Shown: positions 17,289 to 27,026 of the stretch, in pieces
Position numbering within the stretch: the first letter of the stretch is position 1
Layout of the letters: each line of letters opens with the position of its first letter
NCBI GenBank assembly: GCA_965248035.1
Contig: OZ252054.1
Coordinates: 1-64,000, forward strand
Reading direction: 5' to 3'
Length of the DNA stretch: 64,000 bases
Source of the DNA: BJGV01 sp964194745
GTDB lineage: Bacteria > Pseudomonadota > Gammaproteobacteria > Burkholderiales > Nitrosomonadaceae
The notes under the pieces: model-generated
Told to the model about the DNA's origin: nothing
Seen by the model: the letters and a program-made list of their open reading frames with translations, nothing else
Database searches by the model: none
Program-made: the position numbers and the translations under genes

Positions 17289-18212
17289 TTAAGTGACTTG
17301 AATCTCTTCAGGTTCTTGCATGAGCCAATCCCTAAAAGCCAGTATCTCTGATCGGTCTGCATATGCTTCTGGATATACCAAGTAGAACGCTAATCCTAAT
17401 GGCAGAGCCAAATCAAACGGCTGCACCAACCGTCTGGCTGCAATGTCATTCGCAGCCAAGCCTTTCCAACCTAGCACAAAACCAGCTCCGTCAATGGCGG
17501 CCTGGAGTGCATGGTCAGGTTGGTTGAAATGAAGCCCTTGTGTGGCATCTACATAATCGATGTCATATGATTTGAGCCATGTGTCCCAGCTCGGCGCTGC
17601 AATATCTAACCCGCCAAGGAAGTCGTCATGTAACAAAACATGTTTAGAAAGATCGACAGAGCTCTGTAACGGAGTAAGTGCATCGCCCTGAAGGGACCGT
17701 AGAGAACACATTGGAGTTACGGACTCTTCAAAAAGTTTGAAAGCCTTAAGCCCAGGATATTTCCCCTGCCCGAATAGAATAGCCGCATCGAAGTCGTCAC
17801 GCCGAAAATCAACCTTATTAAAATTTGATGAAATCCGTACATTAATATCTGGATGTAAAATATTAAATTTGTACAACGAGGGAACGAGCAATTTGACGGC
17901 AAACATTGGAGCTACACTGATCGTCAATATTCCTCGGGATGTACTTTCAAGTGCCTGTTCCATAGTGTTGTCCAGCCGCAGGAAGACTTCACCTAGACCT
18001 ATCATAAGAACCTTTCCCTTGTCCACCAATAACAGCTCATGTGGCAATCGTTGGAAAAGCTTCATGCCCAGATACTCCTCAAGCCGCTTTACCTGATGAC
18101 TTACAGCCGCAGGGGTTACGCATAATTCCTCAGCCGCCTTCACAAAACTAAGATGTCTGGCTGATGCCTCGAATGATCGTAAGAAGTTTAATGGATAAAT
18201 ATGTCTGGTCAT
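17289..18212 (-). CDS. LysR-family transcriptional regulator (GcvA-like)
   Basis: 307 residues. N-terminal winged HTH (PLNFLRSFEASARHLSFVKA, VTPAAVSHQVKRLEEYLG) typical of the GcvA branch, then a periplasmic-binding-protein-like effector domain. It is divergent from the formate/nitrite-family channel gene, with 372 bases between, the classic arrangement of a LysR regulator and its target. It probably regulates uptake and use of the anion handled by the FNT channel and cyanase. Effector unknown. Confidence 0.9.
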   Translation of the reverse strand: MTRHIYPLNFLRSFEASARHLSFVKAAEELCVTPAAVSHQVKRLEEYLGMKLFQRLPHELLLVDKGKVLMIGLGEVFLRLDNTMEQALESTSRGILTISVAPMFAVKLLVPSLYKFNILHPDINVRISSNFNKVDFRRDDFDAAILFGQGKYPGLKAFKLFEESVTPMCSLRSLQGDALTPLQSSVDLSKHVLLHDDFLGGLDIAAPSWDTWLKSYDIDYVDATQGLHFNQPDHALQAAIDGAGFVLGWKGLAANDIAARRLVQPFDLALPLGLAFYLVYPEAYADRSEILAFRDWLMQEPEEIQVT

Positions 18213-18584
18213 TTAGTACTTAAGTCTACACGTACACAGTTCTTTAAGGCCTACTATTTGTATTTCTAGAACAAAAAAATTTAGCAGTCTAAATTCCCAG
18301 GGCACAGTCAGTCATCTGCCCTCACAATGCCAAAACATCGGTTTGATAAGAATCTAAGACTAAAATTCTTATAAATAGCTCAGTATGTGGCAGCGCCAAG
18401 TTTTGCATAATTGATCCTGTAGATCGCAATTATTGTATCTCTGAGAAAAGTAAATGTCATTTGTAAAAGCTTCAATTACTTGATTTACTCTGCACAGAAA
18501 GGGGATTTCTCCCTCCCATAAAACATGATGAGGAGAAGCCCTGGCACTATATTTCATAAATAAATAAAGGGAGGTTAATTTCTT
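18213..18584. promoter_or_regulatory. Divergent intergenic region between lysR and FNT channel gene
   Basis: 372 AT-rich bases expected to hold both promoters and the LysR site. I see no unambiguous T-N11-A palindrome that I would name. A GGGAGG ribosome site lies before the channel ATG. Confidence 0.5.
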
Positions 18585-19436
18585 ATGAGCTCAACGCCTA
18601 TAGTGACAAACCCTGCTTCTCCCGCACCTGCTCCCCAATTAGTTGCAAATGCAGACCAGATTCTTCCTCCACAGATGTTGAAGGATATCGTTGCTGATGC
18701 AGTAACTAAAGATAAATTTACCGCTGCCCGCATATTGGTATCGGGTTTTCTTTGTACGCCCTTTCTAGCTTATGCAGTTGCTCTTTCGGTCTCATTGGTA
18801 GTCGCCGGATGGTCTCTTGCCGCTGCCGGATTAATCTTCCCTGTTGGTTTTGTAATGATGGTGTTTCTGGGGCTTGAGATGGCTACAGGGAGTTTTTCTG
18901 TCATGCCTATGGGGGTATTTGCAGGTCTCGTAAAATGGTCTGGCCTAGTCCGCAACTGGGTATGGACTCTCGTGGGAAATCTTGGCGGAGGTATTTTCTT
19001 TGCTGTTCTGCTTTGGTTCGCATTGACTAAAGGAGGGGCAATAGAGCCCTCAGGGATACTTGTTAAATTAGCAAGAATAGCTGAAGCAAAAGCATCCTAT
19101 GAGAATTTCGGTATCAATGGATGGTTCGCAGCTATATTTATGGGAATTCTTTGTAACTGGCTAGTAAGTCTTGGCCCCATGTTTGCTAGAGCTTCTCGAA
19201 GCGTTCCAGGAAAGATAATGCTGATGTGGTTACCAATTTCTACATTCTTTGCCCTAGGGTTTGAGCATGCAATTGTAAACATGTTCGTGTTTCCAATAGG
19301 CATACTTTCGGGCGCAGATGTCACGATAGGTCAGTGGTGGTGGTGGAACCAGATTCCGGTAACGTTAGGCAATATCCTTGGCGCCATGATCTTTAATTCT
19401 AGTTTGTGGTACTACATTCATAGACCAAAAACTTGA
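18585..19436 (+). CDS. Formate/nitrite transporter (FNT) family channel
   Basis: 283 residues. An N-terminal cytoplasmic helix (LKDIVADAVTKDKFT) precedes six membrane helices with the FNT-type half-helix motifs (GLEMATGSFSVMPMG, FEHAIVNMFV). Family members pass formate, nitrite, hydrosulfide and similar small monovalent anions. Lying just before a cyanase, it could bring in cyanate or nitrite. The 108-base gap to cynS and common strand suggest co-transcription. Substrate is inference. Confidence 0.9.
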   Translation: MSSTPIVTNPASPAPAPQLVANADQILPPQMLKDIVADAVTKDKFTAARILVSGFLCTPFLAYAVALSVSLVVAGWSLAAAGLIFPVGFVMMVFLGLEMATGSFSVMPMGVFAGLVKWSGLVRNWVWTLVGNLGGGIFFAVLLWFALTKGGAIEPSGILVKLARIAEAKASYENFGINGWFAAIFMGILCNWLVSLGPMFARASRSVPGKIMLMWLPISTFFALGFEHAIVNMFVFPIGILSGADVTIGQWWWWNQIPVTLGNILGAMIFNSSLWYYIHRPKT

Positions 19437-19545
19437 ATCTATCCCGAGAGTATAAAAGAGGTATTGAAAAAGTAGGCCAAGTGGCGTGTTTATTTTACGT
19501 CAGTTGTTTGAGAGTAACTAGATAAACCAAAAAGGAGAAAATATC

Positions 19546-20010
19546 ATGGAAGAGAACAAAGAAGTCGTTGTTTCACAGTTACTAGCTGCAAAAGTAGCTT
19601 CTGGTAAGACATACACGCAGCTTGGTGAGGCGCTTAGTCTATCGAATGTTTATGTGGGGCAGCTATTTCGGCGTCAGGCACAGCTTAAACCGGGCACGGC
19701 ATCGAAATTGAAATCAGTCGTACCCGGACTAACCGATAAGTTGCTAGCAGAAATGCAGAAGCCACCCTTTCGCTCATACGATCCAGATGTTATTCAAGAA
19801 CCTAATACATTCCGACTGGTTGAAGTTTGTATGCATTATGGCGAAACCATACTCGATATCATTCAGGAAGAATTCGGTGACGGAATCATGTCTGCCATTG
19901 ACTATGTCATTACTGTTGAAAAGGTAAAGGGCAGCAAGGGTGAGGACCGAGTGAAGATAGTTTGCAACGGCAAGTATCTTGCTCATATCGAACAGCCACC
20001 TGCCCCTTAA
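19546..20010 (+). CDS. cynS: Cyanate hydratase (cyanase)
   Basis: Bicarbonate-dependent decomposition of cyanate to ammonia and CO2. 154 residues, the family length (E. coli 156). POU-like N-terminal domain with TYTQLGEALSLSNVYVGQLF, catalytic domain with Arg90 and Glu93 (FRLVEV) and Ser116 (GIMSAID), spaced +3 and +23 exactly as the E. coli R96/E99/S122 triad. AAGGAG lies 9 bases before ATG 19546. It supplies ammonium from cyanate for assimilation or, in a nitrifying community, for exchange. Confidence 0.97.
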   Translation: MEENKEVVVSQLLAAKVASGKTYTQLGEALSLSNVYVGQLFRRQAQLKPGTASKLKSVVPGLTDKLLAEMQKPPFRSYDPDVIQEPNTFRLVEVCMHYGETILDIIQEEFGDGIMSAIDYVITVEKVKGSKGEDRVKIVCNGKYLAHIEQPPAP

Positions 20011-20086
20011 CGTTGTGGGTCTTGTAAACAAAGGAATCAGTTACAACTAGTAGTTTTATTTTAAATAATTCATAGGAATAATAAAG

Positions 20087-21883
20087 ATGAGTAACTATAG
20101 ATTGTTGTTTCTGGTTTCTTTGCGTTCCTGCTTGGGGGTCATGCTTCTTTGTTTAACCCCCTTCGCTTTAGCTGGCACAACAGCTGACTCCTTTATTAAG
20201 GAAGCAGAAAATAAAGTAATGCAGGACACAAGTTCTCCAACATCTAAAATTACAACATTAGATCTAGAATCTTTATCTGCAAACAAATCAACTACTATTC
20301 CCTTATTAAAGGTAGCAGGAACTACAAATACATTATTAGATGATGTAAGTTCCGCAGTAACTAAAATTACAACTTCAGATATAGATACTATACCTGCAAG
20401 TAAGTTTGATTGGACAAAAGAACCGCCACACACGAAAGGGCCGCGTCCAGGGGGATTTGTGGTGCCACCAGGAAAAGGAGCAGCGGAATATCCAGGACAG
20501 TATTCCCTATGGGATTTTGCTACCGGAAAAGAACGTGAAACGAAGCCCGTTAGTCCGTACGCTCCGTTTGCCCTGCAAACTACTCCTGCGGCGGATATAA
20601 ATTTCAATTATCTGGAAAATCCGGATCATGAAAAAGACTTCTTTGACCCCGTCAAGCGGATTCATATAGGAGACGATTTCCTGTTATCTTTTGGTGGCCA
20701 GTTCTGGTATCGATATGTGAATGAAACGGATAGAGGGCTCAATGCCGCCGGTAAAGACAATTCTTTTCACTTGGCGCGCACGAGATTTCACGCTGACTTT
20801 TGGTACCAAGACAAGGTTCGACTCTTCGCTGAATTCTTGGATGCACGCCAGTGGGGTCAAGAACTGGCACCGCTTGGTATTGATAGAAACCACACTGACA
20901 TGCTCAGTATATTTGCGGACATAAAATTAGCAGAAGCTCAAGGCGGTAAAGCATACGTCCGTGTCGGCAGACAAGAGTTGACTCTCGGTTCCCAAAGGCT
21001 CGTTTCCTCACTGGATTGGGTCAACACCCGGCGTACTTTCCAAGGTGTAAAAGTCTTCTGGAACACGCCAAAATTTGATGTGAGTACTTTTTGGGTTCGC
21101 CCGCAGATAACTGAAGTAAACGAATTTGATAACTGGGATAAAAAGCGTGATTTCTATGGTTTATGGGGAACCTATAAACCAAAGAAGGGGGATGCTTTTG
21201 ACCTCTATTATATGGGCCTAAATAACCACAATAACAAAGCGAGAGGTCAAGCTGGGCTACTGGGAGATGCTTTTATACATACCATAGGTAGCCGCTACAT
21301 TGGGACTTATGAACGTTTTTTATATGAATTAGAAGGAATGTACCAGTTTGGTACGCATTCCAATCAGGATATTTCTGCTGGTGCGGTTGCTGTGGGTGGG
21401 GGGTATCGTATCCCGCTTCCATTTAATCCCCAGTTTTGGTTACGCTACGACTACGCCTCTGGAGATGATAATTTGGGCGTGGGCGGCACTCGTAATACGT
21501 TTAACCACCTCTTTCCCTTTGGAAATTATTACCTGGGCTGGTTAGACCGAGTAGGACGACAAAATATCCACGACTTTAACGCCCAATTTAGTTTTCATCC
21601 ACAACGCTGGCTTACTTTCCTTTCACAATACCATCGATACTACCTAGCGAGTAAAACAGACTTTTTATACAATGTAGGGGGAGCAGCTACCCTTCGGGAT
21701 GCAACCGGCTTATCAGGAAGCCATGTAGGCGATGAAATTGATTTTCGTTTCAATGTTCACGTTGACCGGCATCAGGATGTTCTGGTTGGGTATTCAAAAA
21801 TGTGGGCTGGCGGCTTTATGAAAGCGACAAGACCCGGCATTAACCCAGATCTTTTCTACGTGCAATATAACTTCCGTTTTTAA
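20087..21883 (+). CDS. Outer-membrane porin, alginate-export family
   Basis: 598 residues. Signal peptide SLRSCLGVMLLCLTPFALAG, then ~120 low-complexity residues containing two related copies (TTLDLESLSAN and TTSDIDTIPAS contexts), then a beta-barrel of the alginate_exp type (GDDFLLSFGGQFWYRY, VRVGRQELTLGSQRLVSSLD, ending YVQYNFRF with a terminal aromatic). It follows cynS by 76 bases and likely completes the uptake operon by letting the anion across the outer membrane. An alginate substrate is not implied. Confidence 0.85.
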   Translation: MSNYRLLFLVSLRSCLGVMLLCLTPFALAGTTADSFIKEAENKVMQDTSSPTSKITTLDLESLSANKSTTIPLLKVAGTTNTLLDDVSSAVTKITTSDIDTIPASKFDWTKEPPHTKGPRPGGFVVPPGKGAAEYPGQYSLWDFATGKERETKPVSPYAPFALQTTPAADINFNYLENPDHEKDFFDPVKRIHIGDDFLLSFGGQFWYRYVNETDRGLNAAGKDNSFHLARTRFHADFWYQDKVRLFAEFLDARQWGQELAPLGIDRNHTDMLSIFADIKLAEAQGGKAYVRVGRQELTLGSQRLVSSLDWVNTRRTFQGVKVFWNTPKFDVSTFWVRPQITEVNEFDNWDKKRDFYGLWGTYKPKKGDAFDLYYMGLNNHNNKARGQAGLLGDAFIHTIGSRYIGTYERFLYELEGMYQFGTHSNQDISAGAVAVGGGYRIPLPFNPQFWLRYDYASGDDNLGVGGTRNTFNHLFPFGNYYLGWLDRVGRQNIHDFNAQFSFHPQRWLTFLSQYHRYYLASKTDFLYNVGGAATLRDATGLSGSHVGDEIDFRFNVHVDRHQDVLVGYSKMWAGGFMKATRPGINPDLFYVQYNFRF

Positions 21884-21979
21884 ATGCTTCAAGAGACGAT
21901 GTTTAGTCTGCATTTTGGAAAGAAATGTCTTCCAGATAGTTTTGAGAACCACGTAACGTTCACCTCGCACTTGCCCACT

Positions 21980-22251
21980 ATGCCAGATGAGCACGCGTAT
22001 CGATTCACGTTGAGTGTTTTGCGAGTGGTAGTGAGAAACTTACATGGGAGCGTGTATGGTATTTAGCGGATCTTACGGTTGAGATTGAAAGCATCGATAC
22101 TGCATGGAATCCAATGGAAGTTCTTGAATTAACTAGGAAGCATAAGCTACATCGATTTAAAAGGGACATATTACATTTTCTTCGCAGAACGCACCGATGT
22201 CTGATTGAAACAGACAATGTATTGACAATGGTGGCAGAAGGAGACCAATAA
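21980..22251 (+). pseudogene. Remnant of small hypothetical gene with frame change
   Basis: ATG 21980 starts MPDEHAYRFTLSV. In another frame the sequence continues ECFASGSEKLTWERVWYL and EVLELTRKHKLHRFKRDILH to a stop at 22249-22251 in normal-looking codons. One frame change near 22015 would join them. Not recognised. Confidence 0.4.
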
Positions 22252-22529
22252 ACTCAATTTTCTCATTTATTGGTTTTCTGTTCGGTTGCATTACTGTAAT
22301 TGGAATTACAGTAATGATGTGTAAATAGTTCTACGTATAGCATCAAGACGAATGGCGGCTTTACCCGCGGCATAGTACTGGCCTCCCTACTACCCTACTG
22401 GGTCCGTGCTTTTGAACATTGTGACGTCTGTGTATGCCAGAAGATGCTGTCAGCCGCCACCGGTGTTGGTGCTATATGGAACAATGAGGTTATGACATAT
22501 CCTTGAACAATAACCTTGTCTTGAAAGCT

Positions 22530-22672
22530 GAAAATTAGTTTCCAATACAATCCAGTAACAGCTAGCCATATCGGGAGTGTAATGAGGGTATCTCTAGGAA
22601 ATTGAATCAGCTTTTTCTTGGTTAATAACTATGATCAATAAGAAACAATCAGATGTGGCTTCAATTCTTGCC
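22530..22672 (+). repeat. D-type intergenic repeat, diverged
   Basis: TTTCCAATACAATCCAGTAA, a degenerate GGGTATCTCTAGGAAATTG, and GGCTTCAATTCTTGCC in place of the tRNA-like end. Related to copies at 44.6, 50.3 and 60.9/63.0 kb. The interval 22252-22934 shows no convincing gene; a short frame ending GHIVVAGFWLSIF before 22935 may be a relic. Confidence 0.5.
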
Positions 22673-22934
22673 ATCTTTAGGAAAGAATGCAAGTTTGATT
22701 GGCACCAAAAAAGGTTTTTTATTCATCATGCCAATTAACGGTAACATTCATCAAGGTTGGAAATTATCATTTCATTATCTATATACTCTTCATGGGATAT
22801 TTTGTATCTATATCTGAAGCAAGGGTTTTTCATTTGTCAGATATTACTTATTTTCAGTTGCTGGCGTAGATGTATTAGTCGTTGGGCACATCGTTGTAGC
22901 TGGGTTCTGGTTATCAATTTTTTAGTAGGCAAAA

Positions 22935-23471
22935 ATGGCACGTATCGAAATAAATTCAAACTTTGAAAATGGATCCAAGGAAACTCTGGATCGTGTGATG
23001 GAACTGCGCGGACAAGTACCCAATATCTTCAAGACAGCCGCACACTCACCGGCTGCCATGGGATTCTTGCTGGATGGTTACACCGTCCTTGGTCGTAGTA
23101 AAATTTCCGCTCAGCTCAAGGAAAAAATTGCGTTGAGGGTCGCAAGTCTCAACGACTGCGATTACTGTGCTTCAGCTCATGCCGCTATGGGCAGAAGACT
23201 GAAATTTGATGAGGATCAAATTCATGATAGCCTTAAAGGCGTTGCAGCGGACCCAAAAACCGAAGCGGCGTTGACTCTCAGCGAACAAATTATCGAGAAG
23301 CAAGGCAAGCTTTCAGATGACGATCTGGCAAATGCAAGGGACGCCGGTTTTAGTGACGCAGAAATACTGGAAGTTCTGGCTGTGACCTGCATCAATATTT
23401 TCACCAATTATTTCAAGCACATTGCGGGAACGGATCTGGATTATCCATTTGTTTCGGCTTCAGGAAAATAA
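22935..23471 (+). CDS. Carboxymuconolactone decarboxylase / AhpD-like protein
   Basis: 178 residues, ATG 22935. AhpD-like fold with the redox pair CDYC in LNDCDYCASAHAAMG and the family signature RVASLNDCDYC...H. Members act as peroxidase-type or alkylhydroperoxidase partners, or as uncharacterised CMD proteins. A second, different CMD protein occurs at 55723-56295. No operon partner is visible. Confidence 0.85.
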   Translation: MARIEINSNFENGSKETLDRVMELRGQVPNIFKTAAHSPAAMGFLLDGYTVLGRSKISAQLKEKIALRVASLNDCDYCASAHAAMGRRLKFDEDQIHDSLKGVAADPKTEAALTLSEQIIEKQGKLSDDDLANARDAGFSDAEILEVLAVTCINIFTNYFKHIAGTDLDYPFVSASGK

Positions 23472-23545
23472 AGCCTGACAGTCTGCGATTAAGCACAGGA
23501 GAAGGGCTAAGAGAAGTATTGAAAGCTCTTGCTTCATGGGGATTT

Positions 23546-23577
23546 GAATGTCTGCTTTGTGCCAAAAGCGGACGTTC
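23546..23577 (+). repeat. A-type hairpin repeat
   Basis: GAATGTCTGCTTT, GTGCC loop, AAAAGCGGACGTTC. Confidence 0.9.
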
Positions 23578-23708
23578 ATTATTTGTTATAACCAAACTAG
23601 TAAAGCTTTATCTCCCAGTGCCCGGATTTCTCTCTCTGGCCGTATCAAATGTTGCAAATATAGAATCATCCATTATAATAAACGCAACTTAGTTGCAGGT
23701 AGCTATTT

Positions 23709-24132
23709 ATGTTAGTCAATTTTTATGAGCAGGCGGAAGAGATGATCCGCCATACAGGGGATCGGATAACTTCAGGAAGGGTTCGTGTTCTAGGCATCTT
23801 GCTTGCAGAAAAACAGGCCATTACACATCACAAAATAGAGGAACGTGTGAGTGATGATCATCCGCTTGACCGGATTACGCTAATACCATATTCTTGAATG
23901 GTTAAGTAAAAAGGGTTTAGCCCATAAAGTGATAAGTGGTGACCGGAAATGGCGTTTTCGTACCAATATTTATACTGGTTCACGTCAACATGCTCATTTC
24001 AAATGTTCACGCTGCACGACGGTTATTTGTCTAAACGATGTAAAGGCCGAGTATAGCTGCCCTCTACCGCCTGGTTACCGATCACAAGAAGTGGAATTAA
24101 CTGTAAAAGGGTTATGCATACAGTGTGCATGA
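23709..24132 (+). pseudogene. Fur-family regulator (Zur-like), frameshifted
   Basis: The first part, MLVNFYEQAEEMIRHTG...HHKIEERVSDDHPLDRITL, is the Fur winged helix. One extra base near 23885 (CTAATACC where CTATACC would continue YHILEWLSKKGLAHKV) shifts the frame. The remainder has the Fur metal-site pattern HAHFKCSRCTTVICL and a terminal GLCIQCA. With one base removed it reads as a ~140-residue regulator. The next two genes fit a zinc regulon. Either inactivated or a base-calling error. Confidence 0.8.
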
Positions 24133-24184
24133 TGTAGTTTTTTAATCAAGATTAGTGGCTTAGATTGCAAAATAGCATCGTTCA

Positions 24185-24520
24185 ATGATAAGAAGAAATA
24201 GCTTATATCTAATTTTAGCGTTGATGCTCATAGCAGTGCCGGTTTTCCAGGCTGCGCATGCGCTAACTCACGTTACAGACATTGATGCGATCAGTTCGGT
24301 TCAAGTAGACAGCAACCAAGATAAAAACGATTTAGATTCCGACATCGATAAAATCTGCCTTGATTGTCTTGCCCTAACGGCATTCAGCGCTATCTTCACC
24401 ATTTTGGTTTTCTTTTTCCACGGCAAGGTAATGCGGCAACTTCTGTCGTATTTAAAACTCAGATACATCCTGCGAAATCTCTCTTCTCCTTATCTCTCAC
24501 GCGCCCCTCCACTAGCGTAA
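24185..24520 (+). CDS. Small exported/membrane protein (DUF2946-like)
   Basis: 111 residues. N-terminal signal or membrane segment YLILALMLIAVPVFQAAHA, a His/Asp-containing middle, ICLDC and a second hydrophobic segment FSAIFTILVFFFHGKV. It resembles DUF2946-type proteins often placed beside TonB receptors for metals. Lies between the Fur-family gene and a ZnuD-like receptor, 52 bases after the former. Metal-related role is inferred. Confidence 0.65.
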   Translation: MIRRNSLYLILALMLIAVPVFQAAHALTHVTDIDAISSVQVDSNQDKNDLDSDIDKICLDCLALTAFSAIFTILVFFFHGKVMRQLLSYLKLRYILRNLSSPYLSRAPPLA

Positions 24521-24743
24521 CCTCTCTGTTCTAGCTTTATCAATCACGATGTGTCAATCAACACACTGCTGATTAGTCGATTTCATTGCTTTCAATTCGA
24601 GCAACGAATTACCTAAGGAATTACTCATGCAACGCAACCTTCAAGAGACAGGTTACGTAGAAGATTACTCATGTAATGCAACTTGGTTGCGTATATGTCT
24701 TGTGTTTAGGCCTTTACAGACAAAATATTTAACTCATTATGTA

Positions 24744-26789
24744 ATGGGTGCTGATTTGCAGTTTATTTGCAAGCTGTTCAAATCAGCTGTAATCGTTACA
24801 GTATCTGCCTCACTCAGCTTACCGGTTGTCCACGCAGAAGAAACTGGCAAGGAAATAACATTACCGGCTGTCGTGGTAACGGTTGACCCATTTGAAAGTC
24901 GTAATGAACTCGACATGGCCCAGCCCGTTATTGTATTGAAAGGAAGCAGACTACGCCGTAAACGCGAAGCTAGTCTCGGTGATACTCTTTCAAGCGAGCT
25001 GGGAGTAGCATCAAGTTTCTTTGGCCCGGGTGCAGGCCGCCCAATCATTCGCGCTCTAGACGGTCCGCGCGTTCAGGTTCTGGAAGACGGCATTGGTACA
25101 AATGACATATCGTCCCTCAGCCCTGACCATGCAGTTACAGTCGAATCGCTTAATGCTTCACAAATCGAAATCCTGCGTGGTCCAGCGACACTTCTATACG
25201 GAGGAGGCGCCTCAGGCGGCTTGGTAAATGTGATAACTAATCGAATTCCAAACCAATTATTTAAATCACCAAAAGGCAATTTCGAAGTACGTGGCAATAC
25301 GGCGACAAAGGAACGAACCGGAGGGTTCAACGCAAATAGTAGTATCGGCCGCCATATATCATTGAGCGTTAGCGGGTTCAGGAGAAAAACTAGTGATTAC
25401 ACTATTCCTGGAAGGGCTATCAAGAACGATCCAAACAGCAAGAAGGGCATTGTCAGGAATAGTGAGGTTAATTCGGGAGGTGGGTCTATCGGTGGATCAT
25501 TTGTCGGTGAGAGAGGATATTTAGGTGGGTCAGTTTCGCATTTGGACAACAAATATGGCATACCCAGCCCCGAAGGCTCAAAGATTGATCTTATGCAAAC
25601 CCGTTACGATTTAGCTGGCGAACTAGATAATCCAATCATTGGTATTGAAAAACTCAAAGTACGCATGGGTTATAACGACTATAAGCATAATGAAATCGAA
25701 AGTACCGGCATTCTTGGAACGCGCTTCAAAAACCGGGGACTCGAAAGCCGTACTGAACTTCTGCATGCTCCAATTGCAAGCTGGAAAGGAATACTCGGTG
25801 TGCAATTTAAAGACCGTGATTTCTCTGCACTGGGTGAAGAAGCAATAGTGCCAAGAACAAAATCACGCTCTACCGGTTTATTTCTGGTCGAGGAGCGCAA
25901 TTGGAATCGTTTTCGTCTGGAGTTTGGAGGACGCTTCGAGCATGCTTCGCAAGACCCGCAGAATAGTACCAATCAGTCTCGTAAATTCAACCTTTATAGT
26001 GTCTCTGTTGGTGCTCTATGGAAATTTATGGATGGCTACGGGGTGAGCCTCTCGGCAACGAGGGGACAGCGCGCACCGGCAACGGAGGAACTGTATACAA
26101 ATGGCGCGCACTCCGCTACGGCGACATTTCAGACTGGTAACCAAGGCTTGGCTAAGGAAACTTCTAATAACATTGATTTTTCATTGCACAAAACCTCAGG
26201 TGCAATGAAATGGAAGGCTAATTTTTTCTATAATCGGTTTAACAACTATATCTTTTTTAGAAGTGCCGATACTGATGGTAACGGTATAGCTGATCGTGTA
26301 GATGAGAATGGCGTTCTAGATCCAAATGGCGAATTCCTAGTACAAAATATTGCGCAGGAGGGTGCGACATTCTATGGTGCAGAAGCGGAAGTAATCTTCA
26401 CATTACGGCCTGACACGCTTGATTTGCGATTATTTACCGACTACGTGCGCGCAAAACTGGATAACGACGGAAATGTGCCCCGTACTACTCCACAACGGTT
26501 TGGGCTGGAATTTAATCACAGAATGGGACCTTGGGAATTCAATCTAACAACAATACATGTACTGCGCCAAAATCGCCGCGCAAAACTTGAAACGAGTACT
26601 CCTAATTATACATTGGTGAATGTAGCTGCTAGTTATCTTATCAAGGCAACCAAGTTACTCGGTATTACAGTTTTTCTGCAAGGTAAGAATTTACTTAACG
26701 AGGAAATACGTGTGCATACTTCATTTCTAAAAGATTTTGCACCACTGCATGGGCGAGCTCTTATAGCAGGAATTAGGGGGGAGTTTTAA
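24744..26789 (+). CDS. TonB-dependent outer-membrane receptor, ZnuD-like
   Basis: From ATG 24744, 681 residues with signal peptide KLFKSAVIVTVSASLSLPVVHA. The frame is open to an ATG at 24627, but that lead-in is not signal-like. Plug domain: GDTLSSELGVASSFFGPGAG, GRPIIRALDGPRVQVLEDG, SSLSPDHAVTVE, EILRGPATLLYGGGASGG. Barrel ends ALIAGIRGEF. The plug sequence matches the ZnuD zinc-receptor pattern more than siderophore receptors, and a Fur/Zur-type gene lies upstream. Probably imports zinc or a zinc complex with TonB energy. Confidence 0.85.
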   Translation: MGADLQFICKLFKSAVIVTVSASLSLPVVHAEETGKEITLPAVVVTVDPFESRNELDMAQPVIVLKGSRLRRKREASLGDTLSSELGVASSFFGPGAGRPIIRALDGPRVQVLEDGIGTNDISSLSPDHAVTVESLNASQIEILRGPATLLYGGGASGGLVNVITNRIPNQLFKSPKGNFEVRGNTATKERTGGFNANSSIGRHISLSVSGFRRKTSDYTIPGRAIKNDPNSKKGIVRNSEVNSGGGSIGGSFVGERGYLGGSVSHLDNKYGIPSPEGSKIDLMQTRYDLAGELDNPIIGIEKLKVRMGYNDYKHNEIESTGILGTRFKNRGLESRTELLHAPIASWKGILGVQFKDRDFSALGEEAIVPRTKSRSTGLFLVEERNWNRFRLEFGGRFEHASQDPQNSTNQSRKFNLYSVSVGALWKFMDGYGVSLSATRGQRAPATEELYTNGAHSATATFQTGNQGLAKETSNNIDFSLHKTSGAMKWKANFFYNRFNNYIFFRSADTDGNGIADRVDENGVLDPNGEFLVQNIAQEGATFYGAEAEVIFTLRPDTLDLRLFTDYVRAKLDNDGNVPRTTPQRFGLEFNHRMGPWEFNLTTIHVLRQNRRAKLETSTPNYTLVNVAASYLIKATKLLGITVFLQGKNLLNEEIRVHTSFLKDFAPLHGRALIAGIRGEF

Positions 26790-26836
26790 CAAGGTGCTAA
26801 GAGTTATTATGAATCATGGATTAATGTGGGGTTCTT

Positions 26837-26868
26837 GAATGTCTGCTTTGTGCCAAAAGCGGACATTC
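26837..26868 (+). repeat. A-type hairpin repeat
   Basis: GAATGTCTGCTTT, GTGCC, AAAAGCGGACATTC; perfect 13-base arms except one mismatch. Confidence 0.9.
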
Positions 26869-27026
26869 AGTTGAAAATATGAGACTTTATTAGTTTTTAT
26901 AGTGCGCTTAGTTTCTGTGTTATTTTAAACAATAATTAAACAAAAATATTTTTGTGTGAAGAGCTAACATTTTCAAGGCAGTTCATTTGATAAACTGTTA
27001 TTTAAAATTTAATGAGAGTAAATTCA

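Noticed and set aside
18369..18557. Short reverse frame between lysR and the FNT gene
   Set aside because: No ribosome site or family resemblance; it occupies the expected promoter region.
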